A stretch of 64,000 nucleotides of DNA from Nitrosomonas eutropha (GCF_900116685.1 NZ_FPBL01000009.1:1-64000), one strand, 5' to 3'; positions 16,271 to 26,291 are shown, numbered from the stretch's first letter. Translations and numbers: made by a program. The notes: generated by a model from the letters alone, not told the origin.

Positions 16271-17638
16271 TCAGATCTTTTCCTGCAAGGATTTATAGAG
16301 TGTGAAATCCAACTGGTGTCGTTGCAGCAGTTTGTAAAACTCGGTGCGGTTGCGCTTGGCCAGCCTGGCCGCCTGGGTTACATTTCCGGCAGTTATTTTC
16401 AGCACCTTGACGAGATAATCTCTTTCAAACTGTTTGCGGGCCTCCTCAAACGAGATCATCTGCTCTTCATCCTTGTGCATGGCATCGCGGACCAGTTCGC
16501 TGGAGATGAGAGGAACCGCACTCATGACGATACTTTGTTCGATAACATTCATCAGCTGGCGTATATTGCCCGGCCAGGAAGATGCTAGCAGAAAACTGAT
16601 TGCTTCCGGAGAAAAACCATTGACATCCTTTTGGTGCTTCTCGGCAAATACACGCAGAAAATGATTGGCCAGCAGAGGAATGTCTTCACCGCGCTGGGCA
16701 AGTGAGGGAATTGTCAACCCCACCACAAAAAGCCGGTAATACAGATCTTCACGGAAATTTCCTGCCTGGATCTCCGATTTCAGATCTTTATGCGTGGCAG
16801 AAATGATACGTACATCAATCGGGATGCTCTGAGCTGATCCAACCGGCCGGATAACCCTCTCTTGTAGTGCGTGCAACAGTTTTGCCTGCAGCAGCAAAGG
16901 CATATCACCAATTTCGTCCAGAAACAGGCTACCCCCCTCTGCCAACTGGAACAGCCCTTTATGCTCCCGGACTGCCCCGGTAAATGCACCCTTGGCATGA
17001 CCGAACAGCTCAGACTCCAGGAGTTGTTCAGGAATGGCGGCACAATTAATGGTGATGAATGGCTGCTCACAGCGTTTGGATGCCTGATGAATGGCACGAG
17101 CAAACAATTCCTTGCCAACCCCGCTTTCACCGGACAGCAGCACACTGGCATCTCCCTGCGCGACGCGATCCACTTTGGCCAGCAGATCTTCCATGAGCGC
17201 ACTGCGAGTAATGATCGCTTTGCGCCACGTCGGAGCAGGCACTTTGCTAGCGATTGTATCTACAGCAGGCGCCAGATCAATTGCACGCTCAACCTGGCTC
17301 AGCAGAATTTTAGGATTGTAGGGTTTTGTGAGATAACCGAAAATCCCGCGCTGCGTCGCCGCTACAGCATCTGGGATGGTACCGAACGCGGTCAGAATAA
17401 TGACCGGGAGCGTTGGAATATGACGATGGATATGCTCGAACAATGCCATACCATCCATGCCGCTCATCTGTATGTCACTAATGACAAGATGCGGGCGTGA
17501 TATGTCGAGATAATTAATGGCCGCTTCGGCACTGTCGGCAGGAACCGTTCCATACCCGGCTGCTGTCAGGCGAATGGAAAGCAGTTCAAGCAAATCCGGA
17601 TCATCATCCACCAGAAGAATTTTTTTACTTTGCATCAT
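16271..17638 (-). CDS. glrR: Sigma-54-dependent response regulator (GlrR/QseF type)
   Basis: A 455-residue NtrC-family regulator. The receiver domain (1-120) has LVDDDPDLLELL and the phospho-acceptor Asp in LVISDIQMSGMDG. The AAA+ domain has Walker A GESGVGKELFARAIHQ, the sigma-54-contacting GAFTGA loop, Walker B LFLDEIGDMP and the arginine-finger region. A C-terminal Fis-like helix-turn-helix (AGNVTQAARLAKRNRTEFYK) binds DNA. It is the last gene of a three-gene minus-strand operon with a lipoprotein gene (17 bp upstream) and a sensor kinase, the exact order of glrK-qseG-glrR in enterobacteria. There it controls an envelope-stress small RNA; the target here is unknown. Confidence 0.9.
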   Translation of the reverse strand: MMQSKKILLVDDDPDLLELLSIRLTAAGYGTVPADSAEAAINYLDISRPHLVISDIQMSGMDGMALFEHIHRHIPTLPVIILTAFGTIPDAVAATQRGIFGYLTKPYNPKILLSQVERAIDLAPAVDTIASKVPAPTWRKAIITRSALMEDLLAKVDRVAQGDASVLLSGESGVGKELFARAIHQASKRCEQPFITINCAAIPEQLLESELFGHAKGAFTGAVREHKGLFQLAEGGSLFLDEIGDMPLLLQAKLLHALQERVIRPVGSAQSIPIDVRIISATHKDLKSEIQAGNFREDLYYRLFVVGLTIPSLAQRGEDIPLLANHFLRVFAEKHQKDVNGFSPEAISFLLASSWPGNIRQLMNVIEQSIVMSAVPLISSELVRDAMHKDEEQMISFEEARKQFERDYLVKVLKITAGNVTQAARLAKRNRTEFYKLLQRHQLDFTLYKSLQEKI

Positions 17639-17654
17639 TTAGCCAACTAATTAA

Positions 17655-18194
17655 TCAGAATGCACTTTTGCGCATGAAGTGTTTTTCAATATTTTTAATT
17701 GCATTGATCTTATCTTGCAGTGTTTTTACTTCTGCCTCTGTTGTCCGTAACTTCATAGACAGATTCTGTATTTTGAAATTCGCTGCTCGTTGTTGCTTAA
17801 GTAATAATACCAGTAAGTTTTTAAAAGCAGTCGTAGCGGGAGTCGTTTCGATCTGCTCCGGAGGATTTTCCATTAGATCCAGTGCGGCTCGCGTACTTTG
17901 AAAACCGGTATCGGGCAACAACAACAGTATCAATAATTTGAGTCGTTGGTGTGCATCGATACTGTCGCGATAATGACTGTTGGCGTACTGATACTCTTCG
18001 ATGAGCTCTGATCTGGATTTATCTTGTAGTGAGCTGTAGTAACGCATTAGCTCACCCAGATCATCCGGTTCCTGGATAATCCGGGTTTCCGTATGTTCGG
18101 ATGGCTGATGTACCGGCTGAACAAGTGTACGCATACATCCGGAAAGGGCCGTGATTAAAATCAGCCCTGTCAATAATTTACAAATTGTTTTCAT
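17655..18194 (-). CDS. QseG-like lipoprotein
   Basis: A 179-residue protein with a lipoprotein signal: hydrophobic LLTGLILITALSGC with lipobox LSGC, then a long helical region (KSRSELIEEYQYANSHYRDS) and a C-terminal coiled coil (NLSMKLRTTEAEVKTLQDKI). Sequence similarity to enterobacterial QseG is not obvious by eye; the assignment rests on position, size, lipobox and coil. QseG is an outer-membrane lipoprotein that contacts the sensor kinase QseE. Start and kinase stop overlap by 4 bp (18191-18194), implying coupled translation. Confidence 0.7.
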   Translation of the reverse strand: MKTICKLLTGLILITALSGCMRTLVQPVHQPSEHTETRIIQEPDDLGELMRYYSSLQDKSRSELIEEYQYANSHYRDSIDAHQRLKLLILLLLPDTGFQSTRAALDLMENPPEQIETTPATTAFKNLLVLLLKQQRAANFKIQNLSMKLRTTEAEVKTLQDKINAIKNIEKHFMRKSAF

Positions 18195-19690
18195 GATGTG
18201 GATTCAGAACTGTTGGTGGGCATTGTTAATCGAAAATGTGCGCCACATTTTCCGGTATCCCGAACAAGTTCGATATTTCCTCCATGTGCAACGGCATATT
18301 CCTTCGCAATCGCCAGGCCGAGGCCCGTGCCCTTGGCATGATTTTCAGGCGTATTGCGCCCCTGGTAGAACGGCTCAAATATCCGATCTCCATCAGCATT
18401 ATCAACACCCGGGCCAGAATCCATAATGTCGATCTGCACCTTGTTTTCATGACACAAAGCAGTAATTTCGATGTGACCATATGCCGAAGAAAATTTGACA
18501 GCATTGGAAAGCAGATTATCAAGCATGATGTCCAGCTTCTGCTTGTCACACTCCAGAAATAACGCCGGGCAATTCAGGTTAATTGTAAGATTTTTGCTCA
18601 GGATGGAAAGATTTTGCGCTTGGATAACTGAATTTATCATTTTTTCCAGATTAACATTCTGTTTGGCAAGCGTTATGATCTCTGCCTGGAGCGCGCTGAA
18701 ATTAAGCAAATCTTCTATTCTTTTTTGCAATTGTATGCTGCTGGTATGAAGAATCCCAGCAATGAGCTGTTGTTTCCGGTTGAGATTGCCCGTCACCCCC
18801 TCAGCCAAAAGATCAGCACCTTCCCGAATCGCCGTCAGGGGTGTTTTCAGTTCATGGGAAATATGGCGAAAGAACTGTATTTTCTGGTTTTCCAGCTTGA
18901 GCAGGCGCTGCCGCAGCCAGTCCAGACGTTCTCCAATGTAGGTGAGGTTTTGCGGCCCGTTGACATGGATTGGCCGGGAAAGATTACCACGCCCCATTTG
19001 AGCAATTGCTTCATCAATCTGGCGGACGGGACGGGCAATAAATACGGAAAAAACCAGCGCAAGAAAAATAACCAATGGGACTAGAATCAGCAACTCCCAT
19101 TCAACCAGTGAGCGGGTTTGTGTGGCAATTTCACTTACATTACCGACACTTTGCCCGATCATGCGAAAACTGTTGATTGAAAATTCCTGGGCAAGGTCGA
19201 GCAAAGCAGCGAAACGTTCAAGCAGATACTGTAAATTCTGCGGGTGTTCTTTCAGATCCAGTATTTCCCGAAAAATTCCGGTTTCCAGTAACCGCAGCTT
19301 TTCCAGTGGAAGCTGTTGTTCCGGATAAATAGAAATAATGGACAAGTGATTGGTAATGTTTTCAAACTTGGTATGCGCAATGAAATAGCCTTCCAGCAGG
19401 GTTGCATCATCCAGCACCAGCGCATGTTGCACACTACGTTCCATCGCCATGATTTCGCCAATGATAACCCCGGTACCATTGGTAATTTGGGTCGCCTGAT
19501 AAACGTTGTACCTGCTTTGTTCGGATAATTGATCAATGCGTATGGCGCTGTATATCAGCGCGCTGATCAGCGGCAAGCCAACAATTGAGAATCCAAGCAG
19601 GATTAGCGCCAGAAATGATTTCGGTTTATATCTGGATCTGTTTTTCCGGTGTATTCGCTCGGAAGATGAAGTATCTGTAGAAATTTTCAT
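18191..19690 (-). CDS. glrK: Membrane sensor histidine kinase (GlrK/QseE type)
   Basis: A 499-residue sensor kinase. A basic N-terminal tail is followed by TM1 (FLALILLGFSIVGLPLISAL), a periplasmic helical domain of about 150 residues, TM2 (LLILVPLVIFLALVFSVFIA) and HAMP (ARPVRQIDEAIAQMGRGN). HisKA carries the phospho-His in FRHISHELKTPLTAIREGA. The ATPase domain shows the N box LLSNAVKFS, G1 DSGPGVD and G2 GTGLGLAIAKEYAVAHGG. It heads the kinase-lipoprotein-regulator operon and would phosphorylate the receiver Asp of the downstream regulator. It is divergent from trpG with 124 bp between. The sensed signal is unknown. Confidence 0.9.
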   Translation of the reverse strand: MKISTDTSSSERIHRKNRSRYKPKSFLALILLGFSIVGLPLISALIYSAIRIDQLSEQSRYNVYQATQITNGTGVIIGEIMAMERSVQHALVLDDATLLEGYFIAHTKFENITNHLSIISIYPEQQLPLEKLRLLETGIFREILDLKEHPQNLQYLLERFAALLDLAQEFSINSFRMIGQSVGNVSEIATQTRSLVEWELLILVPLVIFLALVFSVFIARPVRQIDEAIAQMGRGNLSRPIHVNGPQNLTYIGERLDWLRQRLLKLENQKIQFFRHISHELKTPLTAIREGADLLAEGVTGNLNRKQQLIAGILHTSSIQLQKRIEDLLNFSALQAEIITLAKQNVNLEKMINSVIQAQNLSILSKNLTINLNCPALFLECDKQKLDIMLDNLLSNAVKFSSAYGHIEITALCHENKVQIDIMDSGPGVDNADGDRIFEPFYQGRNTPENHAKGTGLGLAIAKEYAVAHGGNIELVRDTGKCGAHFRLTMPTNSSESTS

Positions 19691-19814
19691 ATATCAGGTT
19701 TACCTTTCGTGCGACCTGGGCGAAAATACCTGAGTAGAAAGATTATGGTCATTTTCCCGCATTGATTCTCTGTACAGCAATTTTTCCCGGATATTAAATA
19801 AGATTGTACTCGCC

Positions 19815-20417
19815 ATGTTGCTGATGATTGATAATTACGATTCCTTTACCTACAACCTGGTGCAATATCTGGGTGAACTCGGTGAGGAAATTACGGTTGT
19901 TCGAAACGATGAAATTTCGCTGGATACAGTTCAGCAGTTGAATCCAGCCGGCATCGTCATTTCACCAGGCCCATGCACGCCGGATGAAGCGGGTGTTTCT
20001 ATGGAATTGATCAACCGGTTTAGTGGAAAAATTCCCATATTGGGTGTATGTCTTGGGCATCAAAGTATCGGTCAGGCTTTCGGTGGGCGGATTGTACGTG
20101 CCGAAAAAGTCATGCATGGTAAAACATCGCCGGTTTTCCATGATGGTCAAGGTGTTTTTCAGGGAATCGCCAGTCCGTTCATGGCAACCCGTTATCATTC
20201 ACTGGTTATCGAACGATCAAGTATACCTGACTGTCTTGCTATCTCCGCCTGGACCGAAGAAGGTGAAATTATGGGCGTGCGACACCGCACGCTGCCAGTC
20301 GAAGGTGTACAGTTTCACCCGGAATCGGTTTTAAGTGAACATGGTCATCAGTTACTCGAAAATTTTCTGCGCGATCATCATATTCAAGACCACTCATCAA
20401 AACTGTGCGAAGCGTGA
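19815..20417 (+). CDS. trpG: Anthranilate synthase glutaminase component
   Basis: A 200-residue class I glutamine amidotransferase. The oxyanion region is [14 protein letters not shown] ([14 protein letters not shown]), the nucleophile Cys is in [15 protein letters not shown] and the His-Glu pair in [13 protein letters not shown]. It releases ammonia from glutamine for TrpE (or PabB); neither partner is in the window. It is the first of trpG-trpD-trpC, with its TGA overlapping the GTG start of trpD. I find no leader peptide or attenuator in the 124 bp upstream. Confidence 0.95.
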   Translation: MLLMIDNYDSFTYNLVQYLGELGEEITVVRNDEISLDTVQQLNPAGIVISPGPCTPDEAGVSMELINRFSGKIPILGVCLGHQSIGQAFGGRIVRAEKVMHGKTSPVFHDGQGVFQGIASPFMATRYHSLVIERSSIPDCLAISAWTEEGEIMGVRHRTLPVEGVQFHPESVLSEHGHQLLENFLRDHHIQDHSSKLCEA

Positions 20418-21439
20418 AACCACAAGCCATTCTTACCCGAATCCTGGAGCAGCGTGAAACGCCTTATGAGGAAATGGTTGAGCTGATGCGCGCAATCATG
20501 TCAGGAAATGTTTCACCGGCAATGACGGCTGCCCTAATTACAGGCTTACGCATGAAGCGCGAGAGCATCGGTGAAATTACTGCAGCAGCACAAGTCATGC
20601 GTGAACTGGCTTTGCATATTGAAGTGACCGATTCAGCCAATCTGGTCGATACCTGCGGTACCGGTGGAGATGGACGCAATACCTTCAATATTTCAACAGC
20701 TTCTGCCTTTGTGGCTGCTGCTGCAGATGCACAAGTGGCCAAACACGGCGGACGTTCTGTTTCGAGCAAAGCGGGCAGTGCAGATGTACTGGAAGCAATC
20801 GGCATCCATCTCAATCAGACGCCTGACCAGATTGCCCAATCCATTACCGAAGTTGGCATCGGTTTTATGTTTGCTCCTAATTTTCATCATGCCATGAAAC
20901 ATGCGGCCCCCGTTCGTCGGGAGCTGGGTGTGCGCACGTTATTCAATATCCTGGGGCCGTTAACCAATCCTGCAGGTGCTAAAAACCAGTTGCTGGGTGT
21001 ATTCAATGAAGAACTGACCGGTACATTGGCACAGGCCTTGCTCCGGCTGGGAAGCCAGCACGCAATGATCGTCCATGGCAGCGATGGACTGGATGAAATT
21101 ACCATTTCCGGCCCAACCAAAATTGCTGAACTCAAAGAGGGCGAAATCCGGGAATACACGGTGCAACCGGAAGATTTCGGATTGGAGCGTACCGCAATAG
21201 AATCTCTGCAGGTAAATAGTACGGACGATGCACGAGTAATGCTTCTGTCTGTGCTGGATAATCATCCCGGGCCTGCCAGAGATATTGTTCTGCTCAATGC
21301 AGGCGCAGCAATTTATGTCGCTGGAAAAGCTGATTCCTGGATCGAAGGGGTTGAAATTGCCCGTGACAAGCTGGCCAGTGGTGCTGCCAAAGAAAAAATG
21401 CAGGCATTGATCAAATTCTCCAATCAGTTAACCCATTAA
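20414..21439 (+). CDS. trpD: Anthranilate phosphoribosyltransferase
   Basis: A 341-residue protein with the family signatures [17 protein letters not shown] (PRPP binding), [19 protein letters not shown] and [11 protein letters not shown]. It transfers phosphoribose to anthranilate in tryptophan synthesis. I chose the GTG at 20414, which overlaps the trpG stop (GTGA) and gives [12 protein letters not shown]; the frame also contains a GTG at 20405. The trpC gene follows after 10 bp, so trpGDC is one transcription unit. Confidence 0.95.
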   Translation: MKPQAILTRILEQRETPYEEMVELMRAIMSGNVSPAMTAALITGLRMKRESIGEITAAAQVMRELALHIEVTDSANLVDTCGTGGDGRNTFNISTASAFVAAAADAQVAKHGGRSVSSKAGSADVLEAIGIHLNQTPDQIAQSITEVGIGFMFAPNFHHAMKHAAPVRRELGVRTLFNILGPLTNPAGAKNQLLGVFNEELTGTLAQALLRLGSQHAMIVHGSDGLDEITISGPTKIAELKEGEIREYTVQPEDFGLERTAIESLQVNSTDDARVMLLSVLDNHPGPARDIVLLNAGAAIYVAGKADSWIEGVEIARDKLASGAAKEKMQALIKFSNQLTH

Positions 21440-21449
21440 TCAGTTTTGC

Positions 21450-22370
21450 ATGTCAGATATTCTTGATCGTATCCTCGCCGTAAAAAAGCAAGAGATTTCA
21501 TCTGCCCAAACACAAAAATCACTGGATAAAATTCATGACGAAGCACAGACAGTACCCGCTCCGCGTGATTTTCTCCACGCCATACGCAGCCGGATTAATC
21601 AAAATCACGCCGCTGTCATTGCAGAGATCAAACGGGCCAGCCCAAGCAAGGGCTTGTTGCGTGGGCAAGCAGAGTCACAAAATGTTTCTGGATCAGGGCA
21701 TGTAGGAAATTTATCCGGGCAAAATCCGATCCCGGAAGATTTCATCCCGGCAGACATTGCAGCCAGTTACGCCAGAAACGGGGCGGCCTGTCTATCCGTG
21801 CTGACGGATGAGCAGTTCTTCATGGGTAATACTGATTTTTTACGGCAGGCACGCACTGCTTGTGATTTACCGGTACTGCGCAAGGATTTCATACTAGACG
21901 AATATCAGATCTACGAAACACGTGCAATGGGTGCCGATTGTATTCTGCTGATCGTTGCAGCCTTTTTTTCACCAGTTTTTCAGCATGATTCCACTGTCAA
22001 TCGAGGTGACAGTGTACTCGAACGCATGCGCAGACTGGAAACCATTGCGCAAGAACTGGGCATGGCCGTACTGGTCGAAGTGCATAACGCAGACGAGCTT
22101 GATCTCGCGTTACAATTGTCTACACCATTGATCGGGATCAACAATCGTAACCTGAAAACGTTTGAAACCACGCTGGATACGACCTTGCAGCTGGTCAAAC
22201 ATATCCCATCCGGACGAATTATCGTTACTGAAAGTGGCATTCGTACACCAGCTGATGTAGAGATGATGCTATCTCATCACATCCACACTTTTCTGATCGG
22301 GGAAACATTCATGCGCGCACCGGATCCTGGTGTTGCGCTGGCAAACCTGTTCACGACAAATCTGGCGTAA
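21450..22370 (+). CDS. trpC: Indole-3-glycerol phosphate synthase with two extra loops
   Basis: A TIM-barrel enzyme that closes the indole ring in tryptophan synthesis. Active-site residues are present: [11 protein letters not shown] (Glu59, Lys61), LRKDF (Lys145), VEVHN (Glu210), NNRNL and TESG (Glu261). At 306 residues it is some 40 longer than the usual 260-270. Comparison with the family pattern places extra sequence at about residues 73-96 (polar, rich in Gly, Ser, Asn; after the first strand where the substrate loop lies) and about 172-190 ([10 protein letters not shown] region, after strand four). Both insertions are in frame and avoid catalytic positions, so the enzyme is probably active. 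Last gene of trpGDC. Confidence 0.92.
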   Translation: MSDILDRILAVKKQEISSAQTQKSLDKIHDEAQTVPAPRDFLHAIRSRINQNHAAVIAEIKRASPSKGLLRGQAESQNVSGSGHVGNLSGQNPIPEDFIPADIAASYARNGAACLSVLTDEQFFMGNTDFLRQARTACDLPVLRKDFILDEYQIYETRAMGADCILLIVAAFFSPVFQHDSTVNRGDSVLERMRRLETIAQELGMAVLVEVHNADELDLALQLSTPLIGINNRNLKTFETTLDTTLQLVKHIPSGRIIVTESGIRTPADVEMMLSHHIHTFLIGETFMRAPDPGVALANLFTTNLA

Positions 22371-22458
22371 ACTGCGCCGCACCTGCCGGCCAGGTAAGCA
22401 TATTCTCGGGCGGGCATGAAATAATTATGCTATCAACATCAACTAAAAGGAGACCCTT

Positions 22459-23055
22459 ATGAACTTTAAAAAACAACTGGCAGGTAGCTTGAGTGGCCTG
22501 ATTTTCTCTGCCGTAATGGCCAGCAGCACACTGGCAGCAGGTATGGCCGAATTTAATGACAAGGGAGAGCTGCTGTTACCCAAAGATTATCGTGAATGGG
22601 TGATGGTCGGTACTCAGGTGACACCTGACGAACTGAATGACGGAAAAGCACCCTTTACCGAAATTAGAACCGTTTACGTTGATCCTGAAAGCTATGCCCA
22701 CTGGAAAAAAACAGGGGAGTTCAGAGATGGCGCCATGACTGTAAAAGAACTGATCAGCGTTGGCGACCGCAAAGGCCCGGGCAGCGGTAATGGCTATTTC
22801 ATGGGGGACTATATCGGCCTGGAAGCATCAGTCAAGGATTCACAACGCTTTCCAGATGAACCAGGAAACTGGGCTTTCTACATTTTCTATGTGCCCGGTA
22901 CGCCGCTGGTTACTGCAGCTAAAAACCTCCCTACGGCTGAATGCGCTGCCTGTCATAAGGATAATGCCAAAACAGATATGGTTTACACCCAATTCTATCC
23001 GGTATTACGCGCTGCTAAAGCAACTGGTGAATCAGGCGTAGTTGCACCGAAGTGA
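22459..23055 (+). CDS. cyp: Cytochrome P460
   Basis: A 198-residue periplasmic haem protein with signal peptide 1-26 (cleavage after STLA). The haem-c site is CAACH near the C-terminus (CAACHKDNAK). In Nitrosomonas europaea P460 a lysine (mature 70) cross-links to the haem and a glutamate (mature 96) acts near the iron; with cleavage at 26 these fall on Lys96 in TVKEL and Glu122 in IGLEASV, both present. The enzyme oxidises hydroxylamine and NO to N2O or nitrite and is a marker of ammonia oxidisers. Strong AAGGAG ribosome-binding site; a single gene with a large terminator hairpin after it. No damage is seen. Confidence 0.95.
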   Translation: MNFKKQLAGSLSGLIFSAVMASSTLAAGMAEFNDKGELLLPKDYREWVMVGTQVTPDELNDGKAPFTEIRTVYVDPESYAHWKKTGEFRDGAMTVKELISVGDRKGPGSGNGYFMGDYIGLEASVKDSQRFPDEPGNWAFYIFYVPGTPLVTAAKNLPTAECAACHKDNAKTDMVYTQFYPVLRAAKATGESGVVAPK

Positions 23056-23069
23056 GTATCTGATAGGAA

Positions 23070-23124
23070 AACAGGAGTATTGTCTGCGGTAATTTATCCG
23101 CAATCAAAATACTCCTGTTCCTTT
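23070..23124 (+). terminator. Terminator of the cytochrome P460 gene
   Basis: A perfect 12-bp inverted repeat AACAGGAGTATT / AATACTCCTGTT (23070-23081 and 23108-23119), with an inner TGCGG/CCGCA stem, is followed by a CCTTTTACTC stretch. The long stem and downstream T run fit a Rho-independent terminator beginning 15 bp after the P460 stop codon. Confidence 0.75.
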
Positions 23125-23228
23125 TACTCATTTTCCCACCCGTATTGGGATAACAACGTTCATCTCCTTCAACCTACAGATTATTTCTTCAAACCGGCTT
23201 ATTGCAACCCAGTGATAAAATATTGGCC

Positions 23229-24992
23229 ATGACCAATATTACTATCCGCAAATTTCCTTCCCCTGCGTACGAAACACTCAGCGCACATGGCTTACCACCA
23301 GTACTTGCTCGCATTTTTGCTGCACGTGGTATAGAAAACCCGAGCCAGCTCGATACCACCTTTTCCCGCATGGCATCATTTCAGCAACTGAAAAACATCA
23401 GGCAAATTGCAGTTTTGCTGGCCGATGCTATTGCAGCAAAAAAGCGTTTACTTGTAATTGCTGATTACGATACAGATGGCGCAACTGCTTGTGCAGTCGC
23501 CTTGCGTGCATTACGCCAGTTTGGTGCAATGGTGGACTATCTCGTACCCAATCGTTTTGAATACGGCTATGGGCTGACACCGGAAATCGTGCAGCTGGCA
23601 GCAAATTGCAATCCTCCTCCCGCAATCCTGATCACGGTGGATAACGGCATTGCCAGCGTGGAGGGTGTTGCGGAAGCAAACCGGCTGGGTATGCAGGTAT
23701 TCATCACTGATCATCATTTGCCTGGGGATCAACTGCCAGAGGCAGCAGTTATCGTTAATCCCAACCAGCCAGGATGTGATTTTCCTGATAAGCATATTGC
23801 CGGGGTGGGTGTGATTTTTTACGTAATGCTGGCATTACGGGCAGAACTGCGTGAACGAGGATCCTTCATTGCGACAGGCAAAGAGCCCAATCTGGCCAAC
23901 CTGCTTGATTTGGTGGCATTGGGCACCGTTGCTGATGTAGTCAGGCTGGAAGGAACCAATCGCATCCTGGTACAACAGGGATTGCAACGAATCCGCAGCG
24001 GCCATTGCTGTGCTGGTATTCATGCCTTGTTCAAGATGGCCGGGCGTGATTTCAGCCGCGTCACCACTTATGAGCTCGGGTTTATTCTTGCTCCCAGATT
24101 GAATGCTGCCGGACGGCTGGATGATATGTCGCTGGGAATAGAATGTTTACTGGCTGAAGATGAATTCCGTGCTCTGCATCTGGCCAGCAAGCTGGATGAA
24201 CTGAATCGCCAACGTCGTGAAATCGAGGCAGGCATGCGGGATGAAGCGATGAGCAAGCTCGAAGGAGTAATAAATACACTTGATCAGATCAATGCGCCTA
24301 CCAATAACAGGGTGCACCCTGTTTACAGTCTGTGTTTGTACGATTCAGATTGGCATCAGGGTGTTGTCGGCCTGATTGCATCGCGCGTCAAAGACAGATT
24401 GCATCGACCGGTTATCGTATTTGCGCAGGGAAATAATGGGGAAATCAAAGGTTCTGGTAGATCAATTCCGGGCTTGCATTTGCGCGATGCACTGGATCTG
24501 GTTACAAAACGTCACCCGGGATTGATCGTCAAATTTGGTGGCCATGCTATGGCTGCTGGTCTGACAGTACATGCACAGCATTTTGAGCAGTTTCGCGCGG
24601 TATTCGAGCAAGTTGCACAGTCACTGCTGACGCCTGTCGATTTGATACAAGTAATTGAAACCGATGGTGAACTGGAAGAAAGAGATCTGACTCTGGAACT
24701 GGCACAATATCTGACCAATCAAGTCTGGGGACAAGGTTTTCCTGAACCCAGTTTCAACGGCCGCTTCCGGGTTGAAAATCAGCGAATTGTAGGAGAAAAA
24801 CATTTGAAACTGAAACTGCGCAAAGCTGGCACCAGTCAGATATACGATGGCATTCTATTTTTTCATACTGAACGTTTGCCAGCCGAGATTGACGCTGTCT
24901 ACCGGGTGCAGCTAAACGAATATAACGGAAGCACCCGTATGCAGTTACTACTTGAACACTGGTTTGGATCTGGTTGCGCACAATATGGATGA
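23229..24992 (+). CDS. recJ: Single-stranded-DNA exonuclease RecJ
   Basis: The ATG at 23229 gives MTNITIRKFPSPAYETL and a product of 587 residues, the usual RecJ size. DHH-family metal motifs are present: VIADYDTDGATACAVALRAL, VTVDNGIAS and FITDHHLPG; the DHHA1 domain shows IKGSGRSIPG and KFGGHAMAAGLTVHA. It is a 5'-3' exonuclease on single-stranded DNA in recombination and mismatch repair. A TTG at 23202 in the same frame would add nine residues without family match. Its stop overlaps the start of the next membrane-protein gene by 8 bp. Confidence 0.95.
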   Translation: MTNITIRKFPSPAYETLSAHGLPPVLARIFAARGIENPSQLDTTFSRMASFQQLKNIRQIAVLLADAIAAKKRLLVIADYDTDGATACAVALRALRQFGAMVDYLVPNRFEYGYGLTPEIVQLAANCNPPPAILITVDNGIASVEGVAEANRLGMQVFITDHHLPGDQLPEAAVIVNPNQPGCDFPDKHIAGVGVIFYVMLALRAELRERGSFIATGKEPNLANLLDLVALGTVADVVRLEGTNRILVQQGLQRIRSGHCCAGIHALFKMAGRDFSRVTTYELGFILAPRLNAAGRLDDMSLGIECLLAEDEFRALHLASKLDELNRQRREIEAGMRDEAMSKLEGVINTLDQINAPTNNRVHPVYSLCLYDSDWHQGVVGLIASRVKDRLHRPVIVFAQGNNGEIKGSGRSIPGLHLRDALDLVTKRHPGLIVKFGGHAMAAGLTVHAQHFEQFRAVFEQVAQSLLTPVDLIQVIETDGELEERDLTLELAQYLTNQVWGQGFPEPSFNGRFRVENQRIVGEKHLKLKLRKAGTSQIYDGILFFHTERLPAEIDAVYRVQLNEYNGSTRMQLLLEHWFGSGCAQYG

Positions 24993-26265
24993 ACTATTTT
25001 TTCCTGAACATGAACGGGTTTATCTGGTTGAATTTGCCACCAGCATGGCGATTGGCTTGCTCATCGGTCTGGAGCGTGAACGACATCCAGCAGCCAAAGC
25101 GGGGTTACGCACTTTTGCCCTGGTGGCCATGTTCGGCACGCTGGCCGCCGTACTATCGGATAAGGTGCAAACACCATGGCTGCTAATCAGCGGATTGTTG
25201 CTAACCGGAATCATGATGATTTCGTCCTACCAGGATAAACGGGAAAAACAGAAGGATCCAGGTACTACTACAATTGCTGCGATACTGATCTGCTACGGAT
25301 TAGGAGCTTTGGTATGGTATGAAGAATCCATACTGGCGGTTATGCTTGCCATTATCACAACCATACTGCTTTATTTTAAAACCGAGCTTCAGGGAATTTC
25401 ACAAAACCTGAGCCGGAAGGATCTGATTTCGATACTGCAATTCGCGGTACTCAGCTTCATTATCCTGCCTATTTTGCCTGATAAGGATTATGGTCCCTTC
25501 AACGCATTCAATCCTTATCAGATATGGCTGATGATCGTACTGATCTCTGGCATTAGCCTGGCTGGCTATATTGCATTACGTTTCGTCGGTCAGCGTCATG
25601 GTGCTGTTCTGCTGGGTGTGCTGGGAGGACTGGTTTCCAGTACGGCTACCACGATGGTGTTTACGCGCCATAACGGAGATAAGCCTGATCTGATCAATAC
25701 GGCAGTTATTGTAATTTTACTGGCCAATTTGGTTGTACTGGTCAGGCTTGCATTGATTACCGAAATCATTTCTCCAACTATTTTTCCCTACCTTACGCCC
25801 ATTCTGGGAGGCGGTCTTTTTTTGGGGTTAATCGCTTCAGTATTCAGGTGGCGTGAATTTAGCCAGCAGCAGGCTGTTCCAATGCCGGATACCAAAAATC
25901 CGACAGAAATCTCGATCGCCGTAAGATTTGGCCTGCTTTACGCGGCGGTATTGTTTCTTTCCGGCTGGTTATCAGAGATCGCCGGCAATAGCGGATTATA
26001 TGCTGTAGCCATTATTTCCGGGCTAACCAACGTGGATGCGATCACACTGAGCAGCTTACGTTTGTACGAGATGGGTCAACTGGAAATCATCGAAGTTGTG
26101 ATCGCAATTACGCTCGGAGTAATTGCCAATCTCATTTTCAAGCTGGGGCTAATATTTTTTACCGGAAACATTGTACTGGCCAAACGATGTTTCCTGGGAA
26201 CAATAGCTACCATTACCGGTCTGGTTGGTGCGTTTTTCCTGGCTTCACATCTGGCATATTTCTGA
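24985..26265 (+). CDS. MgtC/SapB-type membrane protein with DUF4010 domain
   Basis: A 426-residue integral membrane protein with about twelve predicted helices. The N-terminus has the MgtC-like EFATSMAIGLLIGLERERH motif followed by FALVAMFGTLAA; the C-terminal half is DUF4010-like (GLVSSTATTMVFTRH and GLTNVDAITLSSLRL). No substrate is established for this class, although MgtC proteins affect Mg and ATP homeostasis. I chose the ATG at 24985, which overlaps the recJ stop (ATGGATGA); a TTG at 24952 is also in frame. Confidence 0.8.
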   Translation: MDELFFPEHERVYLVEFATSMAIGLLIGLERERHPAAKAGLRTFALVAMFGTLAAVLSDKVQTPWLLISGLLLTGIMMISSYQDKREKQKDPGTTTIAAILICYGLGALVWYEESILAVMLAIITTILLYFKTELQGISQNLSRKDLISILQFAVLSFIILPILPDKDYGPFNAFNPYQIWLMIVLISGISLAGYIALRFVGQRHGAVLLGVLGGLVSSTATTMVFTRHNGDKPDLINTAVIVILLANLVVLVRLALITEIISPTIFPYLTPILGGGLFLGLIASVFRWREFSQQQAVPMPDTKNPTEISIAVRFGLLYAAVLFLSGWLSEIAGNSGLYAVAIISGLTNVDAITLSSLRLYEMGQLEIIEVVIAITLGVIANLIFKLGLIFFTGNIVLAKRCFLGTIATITGLVGAFFLASHLAYF

Positions 26266-26291
26266 ACAATCCAAACTTCGTTTGTAAAACC

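Noticed and set aside
19740-19814. Possible trp leader or attenuator before trpG
   Set aside because: No run of Trp codons and no terminator hairpin in the spacer.
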